In this document: positions 5,996 through 15,600 of the stretch, in pieces
Position numbering within the stretch: position 1 is the stretch's first letter
Layout of the letters: each line of letters begins with the position of its first letter
Source: a virus
Strand: one strand, 5' to 3'
IMG/VR virus record: IMGVR_UViG_3300009194_000054
Location: 1 to 21,922 of that record
DNA length: 21,922 bases
Made by a program: the position numbers and the translations under genes
The notes under the pieces: model-generated
What the model saw: the letters and a program-made list of their open reading frames with translations, nothing else
Database searches by the model: none
Told to the model about the DNA's origin: nothing

Positions 5996-6739
5996 ATGCT
6001 TTTTGAGGACCAAACCAAGGGTCAAGACGGCAATCAACCCCAACAGACTCAAACCCAAGTAGACTGGCTGGCTAAGATTGTGGAGGTGAAGGGTGAGGCG
6101 TTCAAGGACCCTCAAGTACTCGCTAAATCCAAACTAGAGTCGGATAACTTTATCGGTGAACTTCAACGTCAAGTAGAAGAACTTCGTACCGAACTGAGTA
6201 AGGAAGAGTACGCTAAAAAGCTCCTAACCGAATTGCAAGGCAGGCGGCAAGACCCCAATGCAAACCTTGCACCGAAAGACGGGGAGACTAAACCGAGCGA
6301 CACCAAGCCGGAACTTAGTGAAGATGTAATCAAACGCCTAGTCGAACAGACGCTGACTCAACGAGAACAGGCCAGCACCTCCACCCAGAATACGAGGCTT
6401 GTGCAAGAAAAGCTACAAGAGAAGTACGGGACAGAGGCTAAAGCTTACGTTGAGAAGAAGGCCCAAGAACTTGGGATGAGCCTAGAAAGACTATCCAGTC
6501 TTGCCGCTGAGTCCCCTACCGCCTTCATGACGTTGATTGGAGAACCTGCCCAAGAGTATAAACCTCTGGTTTCTGGTACGATCAATACGTCTTCAGCCGC
6601 CTATTCGAATCCTGCGGAGAAGAACTGGGAATACTACCAGAATCTTCGTAGAACTAACAAGCAACTTTACTTTGACCCCAAGACGCAACAACAAATGCTA
6701 AAAGATAAGATGCGCCTTGGCGACCGCTTTGGAAATTAA
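5996..6739 (+). CDS. Capsid scaffolding protein
   Basis: This is the internal scaffold that would guide assembly of the capsid protein into a procapsid and then leave. The 247 residues fit scaffolds of T7-like phages. The N-terminus is rich in Gln, Asp and Pro. A coiled-coil-like charged segment runs at about 45-85 (LQRQVEELRTEL), followed by a Pro/Lys/Asp-rich linker, further charged helices and a C-terminal segment with KNWEYYQNLRR and a basic end, where scaffolds usually contact the coat. It lies immediately before the capsid gene. ATG at 5996 has AGAAGGA 5 bases upstream. No protease motif is visible, so a fused prohead protease is unlikely. Confidence 0.85.
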   Translation: MLFEDQTKGQDGNQPQQTQTQVDWLAKIVEVKGEAFKDPQVLAKSKLESDNFIGELQRQVEELRTELSKEEYAKKLLTELQGRRQDPNANLAPKDGETKPSDTKPELSEDVIKRLVEQTLTQREQASTSTQNTRLVQEKLQEKYGTEAKAYVEKKAQELGMSLERLSSLAAESPTAFMTLIGEPAQEYKPLVSGTINTSSAAYSNPAEKNWEYYQNLRRTNKQLYFDPKTQQQMLKDKMRLGDRFGN

Positions 6740-6751
6740 GGAGAAACTTAA

Positions 6752-7717
6752 ATGAGTGGTATGACTACTGGAAATATGAGTCAACTTACTCGCTCGGAAC
6801 TTTGGTCCTCGGAACTCAAAGAAATCCTGCGCGATGAGATGATGGCTCAACGCTATGTCAAAATGCTTGACGGCTTCCCGGATGGTGACACGTTTACGAT
6901 CCCGTCTATCGGCCAACTGCAAGTTGACAACTACGAAGAAGATACGGACGTTCTGTTCCGCCCGATGGATACTGGTGAGTTCCAATTCACCATCACTGAG
7001 TACCTGTCGAGTGCTTCGTACATCACCAATAAAGCAAAGCAAGATGCCTTCTATGCTGCACAGCTTGAGGCCGCATTTGTTCCCGAACAGGAACGCGCGA
7101 TCATGGCCCACTTTGAAGCCACGACCCTTGCCGCTGCTGAAGCTGGTATCTCCGCTAACTCCAACAACTCTATCGACTCGATTGAGCACCGTTGGGCTGG
7201 TGGTGGTTCTGGTGCTGTGATTACGGTATCCGACTTCGCTCGTGCTCGCTATGCCCTCAAGAAAGCCAATGTGCCAGATACCAATCTGATTGCCATTGTC
7301 GATCCCTCGGCAGAGTACACCATTAACACCCTGTCGAACCTTGTTTCGGTTGCCGATAATCCCCGTTGGGAAGGCATCGTTTCGAGTGGTATTGCGACTG
7401 GTATGAAGTTTGTTAAGAACATCTACGGCTTTGACGTTTACACGTCGAACTACCTTAAGGATGTCACTGACGGTGCTCTGCCCACTGCGGCTGATGCTAA
7501 CGTAGACTTCTCTACCGTTAATGGTAAAGCCAACCTGTTCTTCTCGGCAGCTTCTAACGTGATGCCCTTTGTTGGTGCATGGCGTCAAGCCCCTAAGGTT
7601 GACTTCGAGTACAACAAGAACAAGCAACGTGATGAATATGTTACTACGGCTCGTTATGGCGTCAAGCTGTACCGCCCTGAGAACATGGTCAGTATCGTTA
7701 CTAAGACTAACGTGTAA
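6752..7717 (+). CDS. Major capsid protein
   Basis: This is the main shell protein, expected to have the HK97 fold. The 321 residues, position after the scaffold and acidic, aromatic-poor N-terminal arm fit. Residues around 25-80 read like the N-arm and E-loop region (DGFPDGDTFTIPSIGQLQV), and a later segment (TNLIAIVDPSAEY, then SGIATGMKFVKNIYGFDVYTSNYL) resembles the P and A domains of podovirus capsids. The ribosome site is strong (AAGGAG before ATG 6752). By eye all Arg codons are CGN, Leu CTA is absent and Ser TCG is common, unlike the flanking late genes; this fits selection for very high expression. A long minus-strand frame over this gene is a shadow of that codon bias. Confidence 0.92.
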   Translation: MSGMTTGNMSQLTRSELWSSELKEILRDEMMAQRYVKMLDGFPDGDTFTIPSIGQLQVDNYEEDTDVLFRPMDTGEFQFTITEYLSSASYITNKAKQDAFYAAQLEAAFVPEQERAIMAHFEATTLAAAEAGISANSNNSIDSIEHRWAGGGSGAVITVSDFARARYALKKANVPDTNLIAIVDPSAEYTINTLSNLVSVADNPRWEGIVSSGIATGMKFVKNIYGFDVYTSNYLKDVTDGALPTAADANVDFSTVNGKANLFFSAASNVMPFVGAWRQAPKVDFEYNKNKQRDEYVTTARYGVKLYRPENMVSIVTKTNV

Positions 7718-7732
7718 TAGGAGGACAACTAG

Positions 7733-8212
7733 ATGTCTTACACTAACGCTGACGGTCTCCGTGTTCTTACCGGCCTTGATATGGCCGCTGAAAAAGCGCA
7801 GGGTGTCTCTGCTTCCGGTATGAGCCAAGTGCTCGTAATGGATATCACCCTGACTGCTCTCGGCACTTCCTTCGGGAGTTCGAACATCGACCTTAACAAC
7901 CCCTACATCCCTGCTGGCTCGCTTATCAAGCGCGCTGATCTTGTGATGACTACGGCAGGTACTTCCGGTGGTTCGGCTACGCTGACCATTGGTACCTACA
8001 ACTCTGCCGGTACTGCTATCGACGCAGATGGTATTGATGCAACGGTCGCTTTGACCGCCATTGATGCTATTGGTGAGACTGTGCGCTGTGACGGCGCTCA
8101 TCTGACCACTGGTGGGTATGTCGCAGAGAACGCCTACATTGGTGCTATCTACGCTACCGCAGCCTTCACCGCTGGTGTTGGTAAGCTGTACATCGAGTAC
8201 ATCAAGGTCTAA
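7733..8212 (+). CDS. Probable capsid decoration or minor structural protein, 159 residues
   Basis: This is an all-beta, Gly/Ala/Thr-rich protein directly after the capsid gene, with a very strong ribosome site (AGGAGG, 8 bases before ATG 7733). The middle (NNPYIPAGSLIKRADLV) and the end (YATAAFTAGVGKLYIEYIKV) resemble small phage structural proteins encoded next to capsid genes. It shares the CGN-rich, CTA-free codon use of the capsid gene, so it is probably also made in large amounts. A role as capsid cement or outer decoration is inferred from position and composition; no specific family is claimed. Confidence 0.7.
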   Translation: MSYTNADGLRVLTGLDMAAEKAQGVSASGMSQVLVMDITLTALGTSFGSSNIDLNNPYIPAGSLIKRADLVMTTAGTSGGSATLTIGTYNSAGTAIDADGIDATVALTAIDAIGETVRCDGAHLTTGGYVAENAYIGAIYATAAFTAGVGKLYIEYIKV

Positions 8213-8217
8213 CCTAA

Positions 8218-8255
8218 CTAAGGGGGCTGCTTAACGGTGGCTCCCACACCCTTAG
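8218..8255 (+). other. Hairpin overlapping the ribosome site of the next gene
   Basis: CTAAGGG (8218-8224) can pair with CCCTTAG (8249-8255), 7 bp. The right arm runs into the AGGAG ribosome site (8254-8258) of the gene starting at 8264. A competing stem pairs GGGGGC 8222-8227 with GCTCCC 8240-8245. This lies in one of the few spacers of the late operon. It could tune translation of the following gene or stabilise the 3' end of the capsid message; there is no T run for a terminator. Confidence 0.4.
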
Positions 8256-8263
8256 GAGATAAC

Positions 8264-8716
8264 ATGCCCGCCCACTCAGCACTTACTGGAACTGATCTTC
8301 ACGAACCTAAAGGTGTAGCTGCTGCTGCCTCAGGTAAGACCTACCTATCGGACGGCCTTGGTAGCGGTTCATGGGTAGTCCCTCCGTATACCCTTACAGC
8401 GGTCATAGATGACGTTTCTACAGCCTCTTCCGTGTATCTGGCTACCCCCTATGCCGGAACAGTCACTAAGGTTGTAACGGTGCTTGCAGGCGCTCTAACA
8501 GGCGCTGACTCTACCATTACTGTTTCAAACTCTGCCGGTGCGTCTATGGGCACTCTTACCGTAGCCTACTCAGGCTCTGCTGCCGGTGATATCGACACCC
8601 TAGAGCCAGTGTCCAACAACACCGTGGCTAGCAACAGTCGAGTACTTGTTCAAACTGATGGCGCTTCGTCTGGTACGGCTAAACTTTTTGTAACTGTGTA
8701 CATTCAAGGTTCGTAA
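8264..8716 (+). CDS. Probable head fibre or decoration protein, 150 residues
   Basis: The start is set at ATG 8264, which has AGGAG 5 bases upstream; an in-frame GTG at 8237 lacks a ribosome site. The N-terminus MPAHSALTGTDLHEPKGVAA carries the L-T-G-x-D-L-H-E-P-K-G-V motif, which recurs at the start of phage head-fibre and appendage proteins, followed by YLSDGLGSGSWV. The rest (about residues 45-150) is a Ser/Thr/Ala/Val-rich beta domain. It sits between the first decoration candidate and the head-tail adaptor, so it is most likely a virion surface protein. Which structure it decorates cannot be told from sequence. Confidence 0.7.
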   Translation: MPAHSALTGTDLHEPKGVAAAASGKTYLSDGLGSGSWVVPPYTLTAVIDDVSTASSVYLATPYAGTVTKVVTVLAGALTGADSTITVSNSAGASMGTLTVAYSGSAAGDIDTLEPVSNNTVASNSRVLVQTDGASSGTAKLFVTVYIQGS

Positions 8717-8718
8717 TA

Positions 8719-9432
8719 ATGAAGAGAACCCTGTTGTCTATGGTTCAGAGTGTCCTCTCTGATATGGACTCTGAGCCGGTTAATAGCATCTTTGACACTG
8801 AAGAGGCGCAACAGATAGCCTCAGTATTCAGAGATACCTACTTCAACATTGTTGCTGCTAGAGATACCCCAGAACACGATCGGCTATTAAAACTTACAGC
8901 ACTATCCGATGTAGACCTACCGGTACTTCTTGAGTACCCAGAGAACGTTAAAGAGATTCGACTGTTCGAGTATAATGGGAAGGAAGTCTATTGGAAGGAC
9001 CCCATCAAATTTCTAGACGGCCTCCCCAATGCTGATGAAGCTGATGTAATCTCATTTATTGACCCTACCAGTGGCATCACTCTTACCGCTAGAAACAGCA
9101 AAGACCCTCGGTACTACACCTCCTTTGATAACCACTACGTTGTATGCGATAGTTACGACAGTGCTGTTGACTCCACCCTGCAAGAGAGTAAGACCAGATG
9201 CTGGGGCACCAAGTACCCAACGTTTACTGTGTCTGACGCCTTCGTACCGGACCTTACTGAAGTAGCCTTCCCCTATCTATTAGCAGAAGCTAAGTCGGTT
9301 TGTTTCAGTATCTTTAAATCTGGTAGTGACCCTAAAATTGAACAAGCTAGTAGAAGACTAAAGAATGGAATCCAGAGTGACCGATTTAAAACTAGAAGAG
9401 ACAATCGAAGAAACCTATACGGTAGACGTTAA
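8719..9432 (+). CDS. Head-tail adaptor (tail tubular protein A-like)
   Basis: This is the ring that would sit between portal and tail nozzle and close the filled head, as T7 gp11 or P22 gp4 do. Support: 237 residues, position ahead of the nozzle gene, an N-terminal helical segment with EEAQQIASVFRDTYFNIVAARD, a central beta domain with the motif YPENVKEIRLFEYNG, and a C-terminal helix and very basic tail (RRLKNGIQSDRFKTRRDNRR). The segment FPYLLAEAKSVCF is like the helix following the beta domain in that family. ATG 8719 lies two bases after the previous stop. The 3' end overlaps the next gene by 68 bases. Confidence 0.8.
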   Translation: MKRTLLSMVQSVLSDMDSEPVNSIFDTEEAQQIASVFRDTYFNIVAARDTPEHDRLLKLTALSDVDLPVLLEYPENVKEIRLFEYNGKEVYWKDPIKFLDGLPNADEADVISFIDPTSGITLTARNSKDPRYYTSFDNHYVVCDSYDSAVDSTLQESKTRCWGTKYPTFTVSDAFVPDLTEVAFPYLLAEAKSVCFSIFKSGSDPKIEQASRRLKNGIQSDRFKTRRDNRRNLYGRR

Positions 9433-9706
9433 TCTAGAGGCTCAGTTGGCTAAGGTTAGTTCTGAAAAGCAAAAGGCTGAGTTCGTTGTCGGTAAACCTA
9501 GGTCGGCTATGTTTTTCAGTGTTAGGACTACTAAAGGAGTTGTACCAGCAGTTCTGTCTGGAAAGTTCACATCGTTAGAGTCAGGTATCAAAGCTGTAGT
9601 AGATCACGTCAAGAACTCTAAAGAATCTTTCGCTGTTAAATCTGATAGACTCCACGTAGAGCGCCAGAAGAGAAAAGATGCAGAACCTAAACCAGAGAAC
9701 GGTTAA
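9365..9706 (+). CDS. Unknown protein between adaptor and nozzle, 113 residues
   Basis: I do not recognise a family. The protein has an acidic N-terminus (LKLEETIEETYTVDVNLEAQLAKV), a central beta-like part with SAMFFSVRTTKGVVPAVLSGKFTS, and a Lys-rich tail. The ATG at 9365 lies inside the adaptor gene (68-base overlap) and the 3' end runs 29 bases into the nozzle gene. Dense overlap on both sides, reading through in a third frame, supports a real coding frame, though the ribosome site is weak. A structural or assembly role in the neck is inferred from position only. Confidence 0.7.
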   Translation: MESRVTDLKLEETIEETYTVDVNLEAQLAKVSSEKQKAEFVVGKPRSAMFFSVRTTKGVVPAVLSGKFTSLESGIKAVVDHVKNSKESFAVKSDRLHVERQKRKDAEPKPENG

Positions 9707-11876
9707 TAACCTTATCAAAGGTCTTATCACAGAGGCTGGGGAGCTCACATTTCCTGAAGGCGCCTCTATTGATGAGCTTAACTGTGTGCTGTCTAGAGAT
9801 GGCTCCAGATCACGTAGGCTTGGTTTGGAGTTTGAGGATGGCTATTCTCTGTCGTCTTTTGCAGTAGACCCGGATAAGGTCTTCTCTGTTGGTGAGTGGG
9901 CTAACCCCGGTGGAGTTCCGGGTCTGAACTTTATGGTCGTTCAGGCCGGTAGTACTCTTTACTTCTTTAATAGTGGGCAAGCACCCTATAGCGATAAGTA
10001 CACAGGCTTGTCTGTAGACCTATCCGCCTATCAAATTGCTGGCAAAGACGCTGGTTTGGTGGCCGCCCAGCTTACCAGTATCTCTGCGTCACTTGTCGTT
10101 GCCAGTGAGGCTATTAATACCATCTACCTATCTTACGATGGTTTGGTTATATCAGAGACTCAAATCAATTTCAGGATTAGAGACTTTGATTGGATGTCAG
10201 ATATCTGTGATCTTACAGATAAGATTCCCAATGCAAGTGTCACGGCTATCCGTAAATATGACACATTAAACTCCGGTTGGGTAGGCAACAACGGCACCAC
10301 TGTCGATAGGTGGTCTGGTATCACGGCTCCTTCAGGCGGTGGTTTCGATGCGTTGCAAACATACAATTCTAGTAGAACTGCTTGGCCTCCGCTGACCCAT
10401 CCTTGGTATAGTGGTAAAAACTCCTCTGGGGATTTCAGTCTTTCTGAGTGGGAAAAGGTATACTCAGGTTCAAGCCTGATTGGTAACGGCCACTTTGTTC
10501 TCGACTTCTTTGATAAAGACCGTAACACCGTCTCAGGTATGACTGGCATTCCAACTGAAACTGAGACTTCTAGATTCTCTGCTGTAGCAACGTATGCCTC
10601 CAGAGTATTCTACGCGGGACTTAGCTCTAATGAGAATAGTGGTAAAGTCCTGTATAGCCGTATTATCGAGAGCATTAAAGAAAGCTCTAGTTGCACAGTT
10701 ATCGGTGAGTGTTTCCAACAGAACGATCCTGTAGCAGAATACTACAGTGACCTTCTGGACACTGATGGCGGTGTAATTCACATCCCAGAAGCCTACGGAA
10801 TTAAAAAGCTCTATACCCACAACCAGTATCTCTATATCTTTGCAGAAAATGGGGTCTGGGTTATCTCTGGGGCAGATAACTCCTTTACAGCTACAAGCTA
10901 CTACGTGGCTAAGGTGTCAAACGTGGGTATCTATACGGCATCTAGCTTTGTGGCGGCAGAAGGTGTTCCGTTCTGGTGGTCTAAGTACGGTGTTCACACC
11001 TTCGCTTACGATGAGACCTCCGGGTTTCCTGTGGAACAAAATCTATCTATTCAAACTATACAAAGCTTTTGGGACAATATTGATACCACAGCTAAGGAAA
11101 GAGTTGTCGCCTCCTACGACAGAGTGAACAAACAAATCTTCTGGCTCTACCCAGAGAACGGCGAGGCAGCCCTAAATAAACGAACCAGAATTATAGTTCT
11201 TGATATTCCACTACAGGCCTTCTACCCTTGGAAACTAGGAGACTCCACTACGTACGCTATGGGTCTTTTCTTCTTCGATGCTTACGGTAGTGAAGAGTTC
11301 GAAGACACTGTGGTAGACGAGCTTGGAGACGATGTAGTTGACAGCTCAAGTAGCACTGTCTGGGTAACAGGATTTGATAGGATTAGGGGAGCCAGCACTC
11401 AACTGGGTGTCCTGACCTATAGTGCTGGATTTCTAACTGTATCTGCTTTTTCTGCCAAGACTTTCTTAGACTGGACTACCGAAAACTACGATAGTTTTGT
11501 AGAAGCTGGCTACGACTTTGGAGGCGACCTACTGTTAAAGAAGTCTACACCTTATGTGACTGTATACCTGAGGTCTACTGAAGAGGGCTACACGTATGCG
11601 CTAGAGCCTATAAACCCCTCCGGCCTATTCCTAGAGGCGTATTGGGACTTCAAGGATTACTCATCTACAAGACAACAAGCTTACCTACCTAAGCCAACCC
11701 CAGTTGCTAACGCTTCCGATCTTTCTGACACAGGTCAGAACAAATCAGTTGTAACTACTCGACTTAAAGTAAGGGGTAGCGGTAGGTCTGTTCGTCTTAG
11801 ATTTGAAGCTGAAGAGGGGAAGAACTTTATCCTACTTGGGTACTCTGTGCTTATTGGTGCAAATGCCCGCTTCTAA
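9678..11876 (+). CDS. Tail nozzle (tail tubular protein B-like)
   Basis: This is the tubular tail component below the adaptor, corresponding to T7 gp12, through which DNA and ejection proteins pass and to which fibres attach. The 732 residues begin with a hallmark N-terminus: LIKGLITEAGELTFPEGASIDELNC followed by LSRDGSRSRRLGLE (about residues 13-50). A long beta-rich body follows, with repeated Asn/Gly/Tyr-rich strands, as expected of a beta-propeller nozzle. LYTHNQYLYIFAENGVWVISG near residue 375 is a typical propeller blade sequence. ATG 9678 overlaps the previous gene by 29 bases. Confidence 0.88.
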   Translation: MQNLNQRTVNNLIKGLITEAGELTFPEGASIDELNCVLSRDGSRSRRLGLEFEDGYSLSSFAVDPDKVFSVGEWANPGGVPGLNFMVVQAGSTLYFFNSGQAPYSDKYTGLSVDLSAYQIAGKDAGLVAAQLTSISASLVVASEAINTIYLSYDGLVISETQINFRIRDFDWMSDICDLTDKIPNASVTAIRKYDTLNSGWVGNNGTTVDRWSGITAPSGGGFDALQTYNSSRTAWPPLTHPWYSGKNSSGDFSLSEWEKVYSGSSLIGNGHFVLDFFDKDRNTVSGMTGIPTETETSRFSAVATYASRVFYAGLSSNENSGKVLYSRIIESIKESSSCTVIGECFQQNDPVAEYYSDLLDTDGGVIHIPEAYGIKKLYTHNQYLYIFAENGVWVISGADNSFTATSYYVAKVSNVGIYTASSFVAAEGVPFWWSKYGVHTFAYDETSGFPVEQNLSIQTIQSFWDNIDTTAKERVVASYDRVNKQIFWLYPENGEAALNKRTRIIVLDIPLQAFYPWKLGDSTTYAMGLFFFDAYGSEEFEDTVVDELGDDVVDSSSSTVWVTGFDRIRGASTQLGVLTYSAGFLTVSAFSAKTFLDWTTENYDSFVEAGYDFGGDLLLKKSTPYVTVYLRSTEEGYTYALEPINPSGLFLEAYWDFKDYSSTRQQAYLPKPTPVANASDLSDTGQNKSVVTTRLKVRGSGRSVRLRFEAEEGKNFILLGYSVLIGANARF

Positions 11877-12165
11877 ATCCTTTACAGCTATAGATACCAA
11901 GGACTACTCTATCCGTCTAGAATACAACGAAAGTTTTGTTATCTTGCACCTACCAAATATCGACAAGATGGACAAGGGTGTGTTTTTAGATATGAAGTTT
12001 AGGTTAGAGGATTGGTACGAGTTTTTTAAGACTGCTGGGTACGCGGGTATCTTTGCGGCAGTTGACCCAGACAACCAGAAGATACAGAAGCTCTTGAAGA
12101 TGTTGGGCTTCAAATTAAAGGGATTCGCTGATAACATGAATGTTTACTTTTACGGAGAACTCTAA
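11863..12165 (+). CDS. Small GNAT-like protein (T7 gp13-like position), 100 residues
   Basis: The start is set at ATG 11863, overlapping the nozzle stop by 14 bases; an upstream in-frame ATG at 11803 would lie deep inside the nozzle gene. The C-terminal half reads like the core of an N-acetyltransferase fold: FFKTAGYAGIFAAVDPDNQKIQKLLKMLGFKLKG, where an NQKIQKLLKMLGF helix resembles the acetyl-CoA-binding helix and beta strand. T7-like phages carry a GNAT-like gene (gp13) at this same spot before the ejection proteins. The protein is short for a full acetyltransferase (usually about 140 or more), so it may have an assembly role rather than catalysis. Confidence 0.65.
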   Translation: MPASKSFTAIDTKDYSIRLEYNESFVILHLPNIDKMDKGVFLDMKFRLEDWYEFFKTAGYAGIFAAVDPDNQKIQKLLKMLGFKLKGFADNMNVYFYGEL

Positions 12166-12638
12166 TGGGTCCAGTAGTCGCAGTTATTGGTGCCGTAGCC
12201 ACAGTAGGCGGCACTGTTATGGCTTACAACGCCCAAAAGAAGGCTGCTAAGGCTGCTCAGAAGCAACAGGACCTGTCTACCCAACGTAGTAACAGACAGG
12301 CCATCAGAGAGGCTCAACTACGCCGTGCTGCCGCTATTGCGGCGGGGGCCTCTATGGGCGCTCTTGGTGGTTCTGCTCTTGCTGGTGGTCTGTCTTCGCT
12401 AGGAGCACAGCTTGGCTCTGGACTAGGTTTCTCTAGCCAGATGAGCGGACTTTCTGCACAGATTAGCAAGTACCAACAAAAGGCGGAGATGTGGGGTTCT
12501 ATAGCTTCTCTGGGCGGCTCACTGTTCCAAGCTGCTGGTGGGTTTAGTGCTTTTGGTTCCAGTGCCGATACTGCTGGTAAGGCTCCCACGGCGGCTCCTA
12601 CGTATACTTCTCCTCATGCGGCTAGACTAGGATTCTAA
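12165..12638 (+). CDS. Internal virion (ejection) protein, T7 gp14-like, 157 residues
   Basis: This is the smallest ejection protein, likely the one that forms a pore in the host outer membrane. It has an N-terminal hydrophobic Gly/Val/Ala segment (about 3-22), a Lys/Ala/Gln-rich helix (23-60), a Gly/Ala/Ser-rich hydrophobic middle (60-95) and a second such segment near 108-130. This low-complexity amphipathic make-up and the place before two large virion proteins are typical of gp14-type proteins. It starts on the last base of the previous stop codon (TAATG). Confidence 0.8.
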   Translation: MGPVVAVIGAVATVGGTVMAYNAQKKAAKAAQKQQDLSTQRSNRQAIREAQLRRAAAIAAGASMGALGGSALAGGLSSLGAQLGSGLGFSSQMSGLSAQISKYQQKAEMWGSIASLGGSLFQAAGGFSAFGSSADTAGKAPTAAPTYTSPHAARLGF

Positions 12639-15600
12639 TGTCAATCTTTAAAGCCAAAAAAGAGCAGCCAGTAAACACTATCTTCAAACTCCCGGTTGAT
12701 AACGCAACTTGGGATAAGGGTCTTCTTAGGTCTGAGTACGTAAAGGACTCTGCCAGCGTTCTGTACCCGCTAGTGGCTAAGAGCGATCCTACTGAAGTTC
12801 AGGCTTTTCTTGATGCTGGTATCATGGGTCCTCTCCAAGCTAGGGCAGAGGCCGCTACTGCTGAGAAGAGAAATGATATCTATACTGAGGTTATTGAGAC
12901 CTCGGCTCTTAGTGAGAAAAGCCCAGAACAAGCACTAGCAGAACTAGAAACCCTAAGGGAAGACAATCCATTCCTCAAGGCATACGTCTCTCCTGCCGTT
13001 CTCGCAGCCCTCAAGCAAAGCGATAATCCTACAGCGAGACGTGCCGCTCAGGGTAAGCTTTCTAATATCCTTATCGCCGCTGAGATTCTAAACAATAAAC
13101 TCAGTGAGTCGTCCACTAACTGGACAGATAGCACTCAGTTCACTAGGGATTTTAAGGATGCTATCCCAGGCGGCAACCTGTTCCTTGGGGATGCTGGTGG
13201 TGACTTCATTGATGCTATGCTCTCTGACCTTCCCATCGTCTCGGCATTCAATGTGTCTAGACGTAAAGAACTTAGTGATAAGTTTATCCAACTTCTAGAC
13301 TCCAACGAAGACCCTTCTGTTCTAAGCAAAGAGTTTCAAGCTATCGTAGACGAAGCCGCCGATATGGGCTTCCTTACCGACGCTAACAGATTCTATATGG
13401 GCGACTTCATTGACCTTACCCTAGACCAAGGTAAAGGGTCTGCCCTAGCTACTCAAGAAGCATTTGCTGGCCTAGACATTCTTCTGTCTGCTGGTGCTCT
13501 GGCAGATGCCGGTAAGCTCATTGCCTTGGCTAGAGGAGGCGTTGAAGATACCTCTGCTGCCCTTATGAAGGGTGTGTTGAAGGATAACCCTGCTGGCGCT
13601 ATTGACCCAGCCTATTGGCGTGAGAGCCTCTCTACAGTCGGCAGGACAGGCCCTAGAAGCCCTGTAGAGTCCGCTGCTGTCAAGAACGTAGAGATTGAAC
13701 TACAGGCCCGTAAGGAGGCTCTAGACATCCGCCTAGCCTCTGGCTCGTCTATTGATGATGAGTTGTTTGACGCTCTTGAAGCCAAGATGACTGTTGAGGC
13801 TAAGAAGAGGGCTGCTGAGAGTGGTAACCTAAGGTATATCGACTCCGATCTTATTAAGGACGAGTTTGACAATATCTCCCTAGATGAGTTCTACGGGACT
13901 ACTAAAGGTAGGGCGTTTACCAGCCAGAAGGCTGCTCAGATTTATGCTGACCAGATTCTTGGTGAGGTCGTGCCGGTAGCTGATGGCTCTGGCTTTATGG
14001 TCCGTAAGGCCACCAACGTTCCTACTGGTATCTACAGCCAAGGTGCCACTCCTAATAATATCATTGATGACTTAGCTCTTTATAGTCCACTGAATACTGA
14101 TGAACTCGGTAAAGGATTCTTCGCCCATTTCGGGTCACCTCTTAGCCAGACTGACTGGAGCAACAATGCTGTCCTTAAACAAGGGGAGTTTGCTAGGTCT
14201 AAGGCTCTAGAGGTCATCGGCAGAGATGTCGAGAAGCAACTTAAGATTGTTGGTAAAGACGGTAAAGCTGCTGTAGAGAAAGTCTTCTCTGAGCTTAGGG
14301 ACGGCTCCTCAGCCTCTATGAGGGAAGCTCCTACTGTGGCTGTTTTTGAAGACATGTTTCTAAAGGCTAATGGCCGTAAGGCTACTGACGCTGAAAAGGA
14401 CCTTTACCGTATGGTCTTGTCTTGGAACGACACTGATTGGTTCCTGTCAGCAGACATGCACTTCAAACGCGCTGTAGAGCGTGGTATCGAAATTATTATC
14501 CCACAAGACGGTATCGAGGTTGGTGCCGTTAAGATTACAAACGTTGAGAGTGGGCGGCTTGTCTGGGATATAGACACTAAAGCCTACGTTGCGGCAGACA
14601 CTCTTTCTGCCGACAGAAAACTCTACCGACTTGTTGAGCCTATGGAGTTTGACGGGAAGCTGCATGATCTTGTAGCCTCTGCTATTCCTAAAACTAGAGC
14701 ACTAAAGCACACCGATGTTATGGGGTATAACGTTGGTGGGTCTCGTCTGTACGCCCCCAACAGGACTAACTTTATCGTTAAGCAGGAGACTGAAGTAGCT
14801 CTTGCCGATGGTACAGTTCGTAAGGGTACGCCTAGAACCCTTATGGTCACCAAGACCGAGAAGGAAGCTCTTAAAGCTGAAACTGAAATTAACACAGTTC
14901 TTAAGGCACTACATGCTAAGGTAGACCCTAAAGCATTCCATAATGCTGATGAGTACATTAGAACTGTTACTACCAAACATAATGATTCTGACCTTAACGA
15001 CCTAATTGCTAGGAATAGTGGTTGGAATACTGACGTACATTCTATCGAGAATCTGGTAGAGTGGGCCACTGAAAATAACGTAGACCTTCGTAAGACCACT
15101 CAGTTTGTTTCTGATGGGCAACCTCTCCTAAAAGGAGACGATATGGTTGGTGATATCACCTTTAAAGATATCGCTGTATCCCCCGGTCCTCTGAAGATGG
15201 GGGACTTCCGTAAGGATCAGGTTCTTAAGGGCTACGGTGGTCAGAAGGTCCCCACTATTGCGCCATTCGAGGCTATCAATCACAGTCTTATGTCTAGTGT
15301 AGCCAGCCAGACTGAATTGGCCTACAGCACTAGAGCTACTATGAGACTCTTCAGAACAGCGTTGGAAAAGAACCTTATTCCTGCCGATAACATAGCTATG
15401 ATCCGTAACATGCCTGTACGCCAGAAACTCAGGAACATGGTTATTGATACCGGAACCTCAGATGGTAAGAAGCTTGAACTAGAGCGTAAGAAGATTCTCT
15501 CCAGACTGGCGAAACAGCGTGGTCTTGACAATTTTTACCACAAGGCTAGAGAAGGGCTGGCTAATGTGCTTTGGGATAAGGGGTGGAAAGAAACAGCCAA

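Noticed and set aside
6698-8101. Minus-strand 467-codon frame over the capsid genes
   Set aside because: It lies opposite the capsid and decoration genes; its product is rich in Arg, His, Ser and Val without domain-like patterns. It results from the strong codon bias of the capsid gene.
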